From Methylorubrum aminovorans (lineage in GTDB: Bacteria > Pseudomonadota > Alphaproteobacteria > Rhizobiales > Beijerinckiaceae), in NCBI RefSeq assembly GCF_022179725.1, contig NZ_BPRC01000017.1, positions 40,196 through 104,195 on the forward strand: a stretch of DNA of 64,000 bases, written 5' to 3'. Positions 48,628-56,732 of the stretch are shown here, piece by piece. How positions within the stretch are numbered: position 1 is the stretch's first letter; every line of letters begins with the position of its first letter. The position numbers were made by a program, and so were the translations under genes. The notes beneath the pieces were generated by a model. That model ran no database searches and had not been told where the DNA came from. It worked only from the letters and a program-made list of their open reading frames with translations.

Positions 48628-50134
48628 TCAGGTCGCCCGCGAGATGCTGCATCTCCTGTCCGAGATCGTCGGCCTGAACCGCGGACGCATAGTCCTGAAG
48701 GACCCCGACGGCGAAGGTCACCGCATCGCCTATTCCTACGGACTGACCCGCGAGGAGGCGGCGCGCGGCCGCTACGCGCCGGGCGAGGGCATCACCGGAC
48801 GCGTCATCAAGGACGGCCACCTCATCATCGTGCAGGACATCGACAAAGACCCGACCTTCCTCGGGCGCGCCGTGGCGCGGGCGCAGTTGCCCCGCGGCGC
48901 CGTCTCGTTCCTGGCGCTGCCGATCCGGGTCGATCACCGCACCGTCGGCGCCATCGCCTGCCATCGCATCCGGCACCGGGAGCGGGCGCTCTCGGACGAC
49001 CTCACCATCCTGAGCATCATCGCCACCATGGTCAGCCAGTTGCTGACCCTGAACGAGCGGGTGGAGCAGAAGACGCGGGCGTTGGAGGAACACAACGACA
49101 TGCTGGCGCGGGAGCTGCGCATCAAGCGCGCCCGCTACGGCATCATCGGCACCTCGCCCGCTCTGCTGCGTGCGCTGGCGCAGGTGGAGAAAGTCGCGGG
49201 CGCAACCGCGAGCGTGCTTCTGCTCGGCGAGTCCGGGACCGGCAAGGAACTCTTCGCCAGGGCGCTGCACCTCGCGAGCCCGCGGCGAGACCAACCGTTC
49301 ATCAAGGTCAATTGCGCGGCGATCCCCGACAGCCTGTTCGAATCCGAGCTGTTCGGGCACGAGCGCGGCGCCTTCACCGGCGCGGTCGAGGCGCGGGCCG
49401 GCTGGTTCGAGCAGGCGAGCGGCGGCACGATCTTCCTCGACGAGATCGGTGAGATGCCGGCGATCCTCCAGACCAAGCTGCTGCGCACCCTGCAGGAGGG
49501 CACCGTCGTGCGGCTCGGCGGCAAGCGCGAGATCCGCGTGGACATGCGCCTCGTCGCCGCGACGAACCGGGACCTCGCCACGGAGGTCGCCCACGGGCGC
49601 TTCCGGGAGGATCTGTACTACCGCCTCAACGTCGTGCCGATCACCCTGCCGCCGCTGGCGGAGCGGCGCAGCGACATCCCCGATCTGGTGCTGCACTTCC
49701 TCACGCAGGCGAACCAGAGCAACCAGCGCAACGTCAACCTGACGCAAGCGGCGGTCGCCCATCTCGCCCGCCAGCCCTGGCGTGGCAACATCCGCCAGCT
49801 CGCCAATTTCATCGAACGGCTGGTGCTGCTGGCGAGCGAGGGCGTCCTCGACGTCGACGACGTGCGGCCGATGCTCGAAGGTGCTCTCGCCGCAACGCCG
49901 ACCGCACTCGCGGCAGTCCCGTATCCGGCTTCGCTCGCGACGCCGGAGCGCGCTGCGGCGCTGCAGGCGTTCGGCGCCGTGCGGCCCTACCTGCCCGCCG
50001 ACTCGCACGGGCACGCGGAGCTGCACATGGCCCTGACCCAGGCCGGCGGCAACAAGACCCGCGCGGCGCAGCGGCTCGGGCTGACCGAGCGCCAGTTTTC
50101 TTATCGTTGGCGCAAGCTCCAACCCACGGCGTGA
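48521..50134 (+). CDS. Sigma54-dependent activator, GAF-AAA+-Fis (NifA-like architecture)
   Basis: Enhancer-binding protein that remodels sigma54 RNA polymerase. From ATG 48521 it has 537 residues; a TTG at 48473 is an alternative, and neither has an ideal ribosome site. An N-terminal GAF sensor spans about residues 20-165. The AAA+ domain has Walker A GESGTGKE at 236-243, the sigma54-contacting GAFTGA at 283-288, and GGTIFLDEIGEM as Walker B. A C-terminal Fis-type helix-turn-helix (NKTRAAQRLGLTERQFSYRW) binds DNA. It precedes two sigma54 promoters with identical upstream inverted repeats, so it is their likely activator. The GAF ligand is unknown; a nitrogenase role is unlikely here. Confidence 0.93.
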   Translation: MDGTVRKAASSTHWRTQEMFLIQEVMNLIGKGLRLDQVAREMLHLLSEIVGLNRGRIVLKDPDGEGHRIAYSYGLTREEAARGRYAPGEGITGRVIKDGHLIIVQDIDKDPTFLGRAVARAQLPRGAVSFLALPIRVDHRTVGAIACHRIRHRERALSDDLTILSIIATMVSQLLTLNERVEQKTRALEEHNDMLARELRIKRARYGIIGTSPALLRALAQVEKVAGATASVLLLGESGTGKELFARALHLASPRRDQPFIKVNCAAIPDSLFESELFGHERGAFTGAVEARAGWFEQASGGTIFLDEIGEMPAILQTKLLRTLQEGTVVRLGGKREIRVDMRLVAATNRDLATEVAHGRFREDLYYRLNVVPITLPPLAERRSDIPDLVLHFLTQANQSNQRNVNLTQAAVAHLARQPWRGNIRQLANFIERLVLLASEGVLDVDDVRPMLEGALAATPTALAAVPYPASLATPERAAALQAFGAVRPYLPADSHGHAELHMALTQAGGNKTRAAQRLGLTERQFSYRWRKLQPTA

Positions 50135-50150
50135 CGGGGCCGACCAAACC

Positions 50151-50181
50151 CGACAATGTCGACAAAGTATCGACATTTGCC
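50151..50181 (+). promoter_or_regulatory. Upstream activator site 1 (inverted repeat)
   Basis: CGACAATGTCGA (50151-50162), spacer of seven bases, then TCGACATT (50170-50177) with the last four bases of the right arm diverged. The left arm is identical to the left arm at 55208-55219. It lies about 105 bp before the -24 element at 50271, the usual distance for enhancer-binding proteins. Confidence 0.75.
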
Positions 50182-50270
50182 AACGTAATGTCACGAGAAC
50201 GCGAGCGAGGTTTCCGCTCAAATCATTGATATTACTTGTATTTGCAAAATAACCCTGTCCTCGCCCGGTT

Positions 50271-50285
50271 TGGCACCCACCTTGC
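50271..50285 (+). promoter_or_regulatory. Sigma54 (-24/-12) promoter of the OsmC operon
   Basis: TGGCAC (50271-50276), five bases, then TTGC (50282-50285), matching the consensus TGGCAC-N5-TTGC at every fixed position. Transcription would start near 50297, 48 bases before the OsmC start codon. The region before it is AT-rich, which fits bending of the enhancer loop. Confidence 0.85.
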
Positions 50286-50344
50286 GCAACTGCCTCCGAG
50301 CCGGCCTCGATCCATCGGGGGCCTGAGCCGAACAGGAGTTGCCG

Positions 50345-50896
50345 ATGAGCGCGAGCGCCGCCCCCACCACCGTCACCGCCTACCTGCGCCCGATCGATCG
50401 GGACGGCCTGATGCAGTTCGCCGAGAAGGGCCGCTGCAATCCCGGCTCGCGCGGCACCAACAAGGTGCACACCGTCGTCGAGGGGCAGTACCGCACCCTC
50501 AGCTATGTCGGCGACCATCAGCCGGTCGTGGTCGACGAGCCGCTCCACCTCTTCGGCGAGAACACGGCCCCGGCGCCGGGCGAGATCGTGCTCTCGGCGC
50601 TCGGCGGCTGCCTCGCCGTCGGCATCACCGCCGTCGCCACGTGGAAGCAGGTGCGCCTGTCGCGCCTCGAACTGCATCTGGAGGGCGATATCGGCAACCC
50701 GGCCGCCTGGGGGGCCGGCGGCGCCGAGAAGCTCCCCGCCGACATGGGCTTTCAGGAGATCCGGGTCGCCGTGACCATTGAGGGCGATGCGAGTCGCGAG
50801 GAGCTCGACGCCATCGTGCAGCACGCCAACGTCTTCTCGCCGGTGGCTAACTCCATGCGCAACCCGATCCCCTTCAAGATCGGCCTCGCCGCCTGA
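50345..50896 (+). CDS. OsmC-family protein
   Basis: A 183-residue protein of the OsmC/Ohr fold, whose members reduce peroxides or bind reactive thiols through two cysteines. The body has ENTAPAPGEIVLSALGGCLAVG with one conserved cysteine at the helix start, as in OsmC proteins. A second reactive cysteine of the Ohr kind is not obvious: the position after LVQHANVFSPV lacks it. The other cysteine is in GRCNPGS near residue 34. First gene of a sigma54-controlled operon. In this context I infer a role in handling a reactive sulfur intermediate. Confidence 0.88.
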   Translation: MSASAAPTTVTAYLRPIDRDGLMQFAEKGRCNPGSRGTNKVHTVVEGQYRTLSYVGDHQPVVVDEPLHLFGENTAPAPGEIVLSALGGCLAVGITAVATWKQVRLSRLELHLEGDIGNPAAWGAGGAEKLPADMGFQEIRVAVTIEGDASREELDAIVQHANVFSPVANSMRNPIPFKIGLAA

Positions 50897-50955
50897 CACC
50901 CACGGCGGGACCGAGCGTGTCCCGCCGCCCTTCCCACCTTCGCGGAGATTGCACG

Positions 50956-52146
50956 ATGCCGAGCGCCCTCGCTCTCCGGCCGGCGGACGATCATGCCCCG
51001 GCTGCGCCGCCTGCCGCGCGGAACCGTCCCAACTGGACCGACGCCGCCGTCCTCGCTGCCACCAGGGCCATCGCCGAAGGCCCCTTGAGCGCGGCGGCGG
51101 CGGAGATCGACCGCGGCGCCTATCCGCTCGACATCCTGGGCCGGCTCGGAGCGACCGGCGCGCTCGGCGTCCATCTCGACCGGCACGGCGCCCGCCTCGG
51201 CCTGTCGATCGCCGCCATGCAGGCCGCGAGCCGGGCCTGCGGTGCCACCGGCTTCCTGATGTGGTGCCACGACGTCTGCGGCCTCTACCTGGAGCAGTCA
51301 GGCAACCCGGCGCTCTCCGGCGCGGTGCTCGATGCCCACGCGGCGGGCCGCACCTTCGGCGGCACCGCACTCTCCAACCCCATGAAAGCGTTCGCCGGGA
51401 TCGAGCCGATCCTGCTGCGCGCCCGCCGCGTCCCCGGCGGCTACCGGGTGACCGGCATGCTGCCCTGGGTCAGCCATATCGGGCCGGGCCAGTATTGCGG
51501 CGCTATCGCGGGCGTGATCGGAGCCGGCGACACGATCAGCCACGAAATCATGTTCCTGCTGGCCTGCGACCGCGCCGAGCTGCGGCCCTGTCCGCATTTC
51601 TCCGGCATGGAGGGCACCAGCACCTGGGGCGTGCGGGTGGACGACCTCTTCGTCGGGCAGGATGAGGTCATCGCCGATCCAGCCCGCCCCTTCATCGGCC
51701 GCATCCGCGGCGCCTTCATCCTGCTCCAGTGCGGCATAGGCCTCGGCGTCGCCGAGGGCAGCCTCGATGCCATGCTGGCGGTCGAGGAGACTCTGGGCCA
51801 CGTCAACCAGTTCCTCGACGACCGCCCGGACACCATCGCGGCCGAACTCGCCGACTTGCGCGCCCGCGTGATGCGGCTCGCCGAGACGCCCTATGACGGC
51901 GCAACCGACTACCTGATCGACGTTCTCGACGCTCGCGCGCAAGTGTCCGAACTGGCGCTTCGCGCCTCGCAATCGGCGCTGTTGCATCAGGGCGCGCGGG
52001 GCTACCTGATGTCGGCTGCACCCCAACGCCGCATCCGCGAGGCGCATTTCGTCGCCATCGTCACGCCCGCGATCAAGCATCTGCGCTGGGAGATGGCGCG
52101 GCTTTCGCGGGAGACGCTTCCCACCGCCGAGGGAGGCCGGGCATGA
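50956..52146 (+). CDS. Acyl-CoA-dehydrogenase-fold flavoprotein (possible flavin monooxygenase)
   Basis: A 396-residue protein of the acyl-CoA dehydrogenase superfamily. Recognisable parts are the FAD-binding middle (GGTALSNPMKAFAGIEPI), the strand/helix transition with HFSGMEGTSTWGVRVDDLFV and a C-terminal helical bundle. The family also contains reduced-flavin monooxygenases (DszC, SfnB) acting on organosulfur compounds; the gene context with rubredoxin reductase, persulfide dioxygenase and sulfite exporter suggests such a role, but the sequence alone does not decide between them. It starts about 60 bases after the OsmC gene and overlaps the next gene by four bases (ATGA). Confidence 0.85.
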   Translation: MPSALALRPADDHAPAAPPAARNRPNWTDAAVLAATRAIAEGPLSAAAAEIDRGAYPLDILGRLGATGALGVHLDRHGARLGLSIAAMQAASRACGATGFLMWCHDVCGLYLEQSGNPALSGAVLDAHAAGRTFGGTALSNPMKAFAGIEPILLRARRVPGGYRVTGMLPWVSHIGPGQYCGAIAGVIGAGDTISHEIMFLLACDRAELRPCPHFSGMEGTSTWGVRVDDLFVGQDEVIADPARPFIGRIRGAFILLQCGIGLGVAEGSLDAMLAVEETLGHVNQFLDDRPDTIAAELADLRARVMRLAETPYDGATDYLIDVLDARAQVSELALRASQSALLHQGARGYLMSAAPQRRIREAHFVAIVTPAIKHLRWEMARLSRETLPTAEGGRA

Positions 52147-53477
52147 CCGCGCCGGAGCCGGCCGACGGCCTCGGCCCCTGGCAGCAATTCCTCTGCCGGG
52201 CCTGCGGCCTGATCTACGACGAAGGCGAGGGCGATCCCGATAGCGGCCTGCGCCCCGGCACGCGCTTCGCCGACATCCCGGAGGATTGGGCCTGCCCGAT
52301 CTGCGGCGTCACCAAAGCGGATTTCGAGCCGTATGTCAGGCGCGCGCAAGCCGCGCCGACGCCGGTCTCCGTCGCGCCGCAGCGGCGGCCCGGTGTGGTG
52401 ATCGTCGGCGGCGGCGTCAGCGGGTGGAGCGTCGCCGAGGCGATCCGGGCCGAGGATGCGTGCGTGCCGATCACCCTGGTGACGGCCTGCGACGGCGGCC
52501 TCTACAACAAGCCCGAACTGTCGGTCGCCCTCGGGCGCGGCCTGAGCCCGGAGGTTCTTCGACGCGAGGCCGGCGCCGCGGCGGCGGCGCGCCTGGGCCT
52601 GCGCCTGATGGCCGAGACGGTCGCGGTCGGCCTCTCGCCGGACCGCTATTCCCTGCGCACCACCCGCGGAACCCTTCCCTACACCCATCTCGTCCTCGCC
52701 CACGGCGCCCGCCCGGCACTGCCGGCGAGCCTCGACCCGACCCTGTGTTGGCGGGTGAACGACCTCGCCGCGTGGTCTTCGCTCCACGCCGAACTGGCGC
52801 GCGGGCCGCGCACCGTCGCGGTAGTCGGCGCCGGGATGGTTGGCTGCGAGTTGGCCGAGGATCTGGCACGGGCCGGCCACGCGGTCACCTTGGTCGGCGC
52901 CGAGGCGCTGCCGCTGCCCGAACTCCTGCCCGACCAGGCCGGACGGCGCCTGCTGGCGGGCCTCGAAGGGCTCGGCGTCCGTTACCGGGGCAACAGCCTC
53001 GTCGACGGCCTGAATCGTGGGCCCGACGGTACGATCGCGCTGGCGCTGACCGATGGCACACGCCTCGCAGCCGCGACCGTGATCGCCGCGACCGGCCTCG
53101 CCACGCCCTCCCGCCTCGTGCGGAGCGCAGGCCTCGCCTTCGAGCGCGGCATCGTCGTCGATCCGTCCACCTTGCGCACCAGCGGACCGGACATCTTCGC
53201 CCTCGGCGACTGCATCAGCATCGGCGGGCAGCCCTGCCGCTTCATCGAGCCGGTCGCCCGCCAAGCCGCGACCATCGCGGGCACGATCCTGGGCCGGGAA
53301 CCGCCGGGCTACGCGCACACCGCCCCGGTCATCCGCCTGAAGACCCGCTCGGCCCCAATCGTCCTGCACGGCACGCCCGTCGTCGGGGCGCCCTGGCACG
53401 TCGTCGAGGACAGCGAGCACCGGCTCGCAATGGAGCAGCGGCAGGGCGACGCCGTCACCGCCTGGCTCGCGGCCTGA
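52143..53477 (+). CDS. Rubredoxin fused to NAD(P)/FAD-dependent rubredoxin reductase
   Basis: A 444-residue fusion. Residues 14-60 form a rubredoxin with the iron site FLCRACGLIYDE and WACPICGVTKADFEPY. A short linker leads to a pyridine nucleotide-disulfide-type reductase: FAD motif VIVGGGVSGWSVAEAI, NAD(P) motif VVGAGMVGCELAEDLARAG and FAD motif DIFALGDCI. It should pass electrons from NAD(P)H through FAD to the attached rubredoxin, a one-piece reductant for an oxygenase. The likely partner is the flavoprotein encoded just upstream, to which it is translationally coupled. Confidence 0.92.
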   Translation: MTAPEPADGLGPWQQFLCRACGLIYDEGEGDPDSGLRPGTRFADIPEDWACPICGVTKADFEPYVRRAQAAPTPVSVAPQRRPGVVIVGGGVSGWSVAEAIRAEDACVPITLVTACDGGLYNKPELSVALGRGLSPEVLRREAGAAAAARLGLRLMAETVAVGLSPDRYSLRTTRGTLPYTHLVLAHGARPALPASLDPTLCWRVNDLAAWSSLHAELARGPRTVAVVGAGMVGCELAEDLARAGHAVTLVGAEALPLPELLPDQAGRRLLAGLEGLGVRYRGNSLVDGLNRGPDGTIALALTDGTRLAAATVIAATGLATPSRLVRSAGLAFERGIVVDPSTLRTSGPDIFALGDCISIGGQPCRFIEPVARQAATIAGTILGREPPGYAHTAPVIRLKTRSAPIVLHGTPVVGAPWHVVEDSEHRLAMEQRQGDAVTAWLAA

Positions 53478-53487
53478 GGAGACGACG

Positions 53488-54435
53488 ATGACCCCTCCGA
53501 CCCTCGCCGACGCCGCGCTGGACCGGGCGCGGACACACATCACCGCGAGCCTCTCGGGGCAAGCCCCGCGCCCGATCGTCCACGGCTTCTTCGACGAGCC
53601 GACCCATACCGCGACCTTCGTGGTCCATGATCCCGAAAGCCGCGAGGCGGCGGTGATCGACTCCGTGCTCGGTTTCGATCCAGCGGCGGGCACCCTGTTC
53701 TACGCGGCGGCCGACCGGGTCATCGACTATGTCCGCTCCGAAAACCTGACGGTGGCGTGGATCCTGGAGACCCATGTTCACGCCGACCACCTCTCGGCCG
53801 CGCCCTACCTTCAGGGCAAGCTCGGCGGGCGCCTCGCGATCGGCAGCGGCATCGTCGAGGTCCAGAAGACCTTCGGCAAGCTCTTCAACGCGGGCACCGA
53901 ATTCGCCCGCGCCGGCACCGAGTTCGACTGCCTGTTCGAGGACGGCAACCGCTTCACCTTGGGCGGGATCGAGGCCGTCGTCCTCCACGTGCCGGGCCAT
54001 ACCCCGGCCGACCTCGCCTACGTCATTGGCGACGCTGCCTTCGTCGGCGACACCCTGTTCATGCCGGATTACGGCACGGCGCGGGCCGACTTCCCCGGCG
54101 GCGACGCCCGCCTTCTGTTCCGCTCGATCCGGCGCCTGCTGTCGCTGCCCGACCCGACGCGGCTCTTCCTCTGCCACGACTACAAGGCACCCGGCCGCGA
54201 CAGCTTCGCCTACGAGACCACGGTCGCGGCCCAGCGCAGGGGCAACGTCCACGTCCGCGACGGAACCGCCGAGGATCAGTTCGTGGCGATGCGCGAGGCC
54301 CGCGACCGGACCCTCACGGCGCCGCGGCTGATCATGCCGTCGATCCAGGTGAACATTCGCGGCGGCCGCCTGCCGGAGCCGGAGGAGAACGGCACGCGCT
54401 ACCTGAAAATCCCGCTGACGACGGGCCGGAGCTGA
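53488..54435 (+). CDS. Metallo-beta-lactamase-fold hydrolase, persulfide-dioxygenase-like
   Basis: A 315-residue protein resembling the Blh/ETHE1 group that oxidises glutathione persulfide to sulfite. Metal ligands are visible in ILETHVHADHLSAAPYL, HVPGHTPADLAYVIG and the aspartate of VGDTLFMPDYGTARADFP; the last histidine is in LFLCHDYKAPGRD. The DYGTARADFPGGDA segment is typical of the persulfide dioxygenase/BLH branch, where the gene is often next to TauE/SafE exporters, as here. It starts 10 bases after the reductase fusion and ends 4 before the exporter. Confidence 0.9.
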   Translation: MTPPTLADAALDRARTHITASLSGQAPRPIVHGFFDEPTHTATFVVHDPESREAAVIDSVLGFDPAAGTLFYAAADRVIDYVRSENLTVAWILETHVHADHLSAAPYLQGKLGGRLAIGSGIVEVQKTFGKLFNAGTEFARAGTEFDCLFEDGNRFTLGGIEAVVLHVPGHTPADLAYVIGDAAFVGDTLFMPDYGTARADFPGGDARLLFRSIRRLLSLPDPTRLFLCHDYKAPGRDSFAYETTVAAQRRGNVHVRDGTAEDQFVAMREARDRTLTAPRLIMPSIQVNIRGGRLPEPEENGTRYLKIPLTTGRS

Positions 54436-54439
54436 GCCG

Positions 54440-55201
54440 ATGCTCGACCCCGTCCAATACGCGCTCGGGGCAACCTCGGGTTCGGTCGTCGGGCTGATCC
54501 TGGGGCTCGCCGGCGGTGGCGGCTCGATCCTCGCGATCCCGATGCTGATCCACGTCGTCGGGCTCAGGAACGTCCACGTCGCAGTCGGGACCGGCGCCTT
54601 CGCAGTCGCAGCCTGCTCGCTGGTCAACCTCGTTGGCCACCTGCGGGCGGCACGGGTGCCGTGGCGCGCCGCCGGATGGTTCGGCCTCGCCGGCATCCTC
54701 ACGGCCCTTCTCGGCGCCGGTCTCGGCAAGCAGTTCGACGGGCCCCGGCTGCAGGCCTTGTTCGCACTGGTCATGCTCGCGGCGGCGGCCATGATGGTCC
54801 GGCGGCGGTTCCGGCCCGCCGCGGAGCCCGACGCGGCCCGGGAGAGCGTGCCGAAGCTCGTCGGCTTCGGCGGGGCCGCGGGGCTGATGTCCGGCTTCTT
54901 CGGCATCGGCGGCGGTTTCCTCGTCGTGCCGGGACTCGTCGCCGCGACCGGGATGCCGCTCGTCAGCGCGATCGGCTGTTCGCTCGTGGTGATCACAGCC
55001 TTCGGTCTCACCACCGGCCTCAGCTACGCCCTATCACAGCTCGTGGATTGGCCCCTCGTCCTCGCCTTCGTGGTCGGGGGAACGGGGGGCGGCCTTGCCG
55101 GCCTGCGGCTGCGCTCCGCCTGCGCCGCCCGCAAGGGCCTGCTCGACACCGTGCTGGCGACGCTCATCGCCGGCGCCGGCCTCATCATGCTGGTGCGCTG
55201 A
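54440..55201 (+). CDS. TauE/SafE-family sulfite (sulfonate) exporter
   Basis: A 253-residue membrane protein with about seven to eight helices in two repeats. Each repeat has the family motif: GLILGLAGGGGSILAIPML at the start and MSGFFGIGGGFLVVPGLVA in the second half. Members export sulfite, sulfonates or related anions. Together with the upstream persulfide dioxygenase it would remove sulfite produced from reduced sulfur. Last gene of the first sigma54 operon; an activator site lies 7 bases after its stop. Confidence 0.92.
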   Translation: MLDPVQYALGATSGSVVGLILGLAGGGGSILAIPMLIHVVGLRNVHVAVGTGAFAVAACSLVNLVGHLRAARVPWRAAGWFGLAGILTALLGAGLGKQFDGPRLQALFALVMLAAAAMMVRRRFRPAAEPDAARESVPKLVGFGGAAGLMSGFFGIGGGFLVVPGLVAATGMPLVSAIGCSLVVITAFGLTTGLSYALSQLVDWPLVLAFVVGGTGGGLAGLRLRSACAARKGLLDTVLATLIAGAGLIMLVR

Positions 55202-55207
55202 GCCAGG

Positions 55208-55238
55208 CGACAATGTCGACAATCGGTCGACATTGTCG
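55208..55238 (+). promoter_or_regulatory. Upstream activator site 2 (perfect inverted repeat)
   Basis: CGACAATGTCGA (55208-55219), seven-base spacer, TCGACATTGTCG (55227-55238): perfect twelve-base arms. The left arm and the spacing are identical to site 1 at 50151. It lies about 95 bp before the sigma54 promoter at 55318. Perfect arms suggest that this is the stronger of the two sites. Confidence 0.85.
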
Positions 55239-55317
55239 AAGGCACGCGATCCGGCCGCCCAACCCTGAACGCGGTAACCCTCTGATTGAGCAGCTGAAAT
55301 AAAAAAACCCCGACGCT

Positions 55318-55332
55318 TGGCGCGAGTGTTGC
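55318..55332 (+). promoter_or_regulatory. Sigma54 (-24/-12) promoter of the cyanate operon
   Basis: TGGCGC (55318-55323), five bases, TTGC (55329-55332), a full match to TGGCRC-N5-TTGC. Transcription would start near 55344, only about 22 bases before ATG 55366, which has GGAG six bases upstream. This tight spacing supports 55366 as the true start of the solute-binding protein. Confidence 0.83.
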
Positions 55333-55365
55333 TGACGAAGTTCACCTGCCCTGCCGGAGAACGAG

Positions 55366-56728
55366 ATGGCCCCCTTCGAAAATCCCTTTGACGCCAAACG
55401 CCGCTTCTCCCGCGGCGGCTGCTCCTGCGGGGCGCATGACAGCCAGGCCGCGCACGAGGCGGCGCTGCCGACGGGAGACGCCGCGATCGAGCAGACCGTC
55501 GAGATCACGATGATGCGGGCCCTTGTTTCCGCATCAGGCAGAGCGCCGCGCCTTCCTGCGCAGCGTCGGCCTCGCGACGGCGGCGGCGGCTGTGAGCCAG
55601 TTCCTGCCGACGAAATTCGTGGCAGAGGCCTTCGCCGAAGCGGGCAAGCCGGAGAAGACCGACCTCAGGATCGGCTTCATCCCGATCACCTGCGCCACGC
55701 CGATCATCATGGCCAAGCCCATGGGCTTCTATGAAAAGCAGGGCCTCAACGTCGATGTCGTGAAGACCGCCGGATGGGCGGTCGTGCGCGACAAGACCCT
55801 GAACAAGGAATACGACGCCGCCCACATGCTGGCACCGATGCCGCTCGCCATCACGATGGGGCTCGGATCGAACCCCGTTCCGTTCGCCGTGCCGGCGATC
55901 GAGAACGTCAATGGGCAGGCAATCTGCCTCGCGAATAAGCACAAAGACAATCGCGATCCGAAGAATTGGAAAGGCTTCAAGCTCGCGATTCCGTTCGATT
56001 ACTCAAACCACAACTACTTGTTGTGCTACTACCTCGCTGAGCACGGTATCGACCCCGATACCGACGTGCAGCTCCGCTCGGTGCCGCCGCCCGAGATGGT
56101 CGCGAACCTGCGTGCCGACAACATCGACGGCTTCCTTGCGCCCGACAACGTTGTCCAACGCGCGGTCTACGACGGCGTTGGCTTCATCCACATCCTGTCG
56201 AAGGAGATCTGGGACGGGCATCCCTGCTGCTCCTTCTCGGTGGCGCAGGACACGATCCGTGAAATGCCGAACGCGACGGCCGCGATGCTGCGCGCCATCC
56301 TCCAGGCGACCGCCTACGCCTCGAAGGCGGAGAACCGCAAGGAGATCGCCGCCGCCATTGCGCCCGCGAACTACCTCAACCAGCCGCTCACCGTGGTGGA
56401 GCAGGTCCTCACTGGCACCTATGCCGATGGGCTCGGCAGCGTGAAGAAGGATCCGAAGAGGGTCGCCTTCGACCCCTTCCCCTACGAGAGCTTCGCGATC
56501 TGGACGCTGACTCAGATGAAGCGCTGGGGCCAGATCAAGGGCGATGTCGACTACGCGGCGGTGGCAAAACAGGTCTACCGCGCCACCGACGCCGCCAAGC
56601 TGATGCAGCAGGACGGACTGACCCCGCCGGAGGCCACCACCAAGACCTTCGTGGTCATGGGCAAGACCTTCGATCCGGCCAAGCCCGAGGAATACCTCGA
56701 CTCCTTCAAGATCAAGCGTGCGAGCTAA
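55366..56728 (+). CDS. CmpA/NrtA-type ABC transporter solute-binding protein (cyanate?), frameshifted
   Basis: The gene begins at ATG 55366 (MAPFENPFDAKRRFSRGGCS, with the CSCGAH motif usual at the start of this family) after a good ribosome site. Near 55520-55526 the frame changes: MMRAL reads on into nonsense, while the frame one base further gives FPHQAERRAFLRSVGLATAA, a twin-arginine signal, and the full binding domain to 56728. Deleting one base at CCCTTGTTT restores a single protein of about 450 residues. The binding domain matches nitrate/bicarbonate/cyanate receptors (IGFIPITCATPIIMAKPMG, CCSFSVAQDTIREMP). If real, the shift would leave only a start at TTG 55523 without a ribosome site. 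cynS downstream points to cyanate. Confidence 0.85.
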
Positions 56729-56732
56729 AGCC

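Noticed and set aside
48521..50134. The activator as a nitrogen-fixation NifA
   Set aside because: The GAF-AAA+-Fis order is the same, but no nif genes are nearby, the oxygen-sensing interdomain cysteines of rhizobial NifA are not seen, and the upstream sites differ from TGT-N10-ACA.
48410..51370. A 986-codon minus-strand frame opposite the sigma54 activator
   Set aside because: It crosses the promoter and three real plus-strand genes and shows no family sequence.
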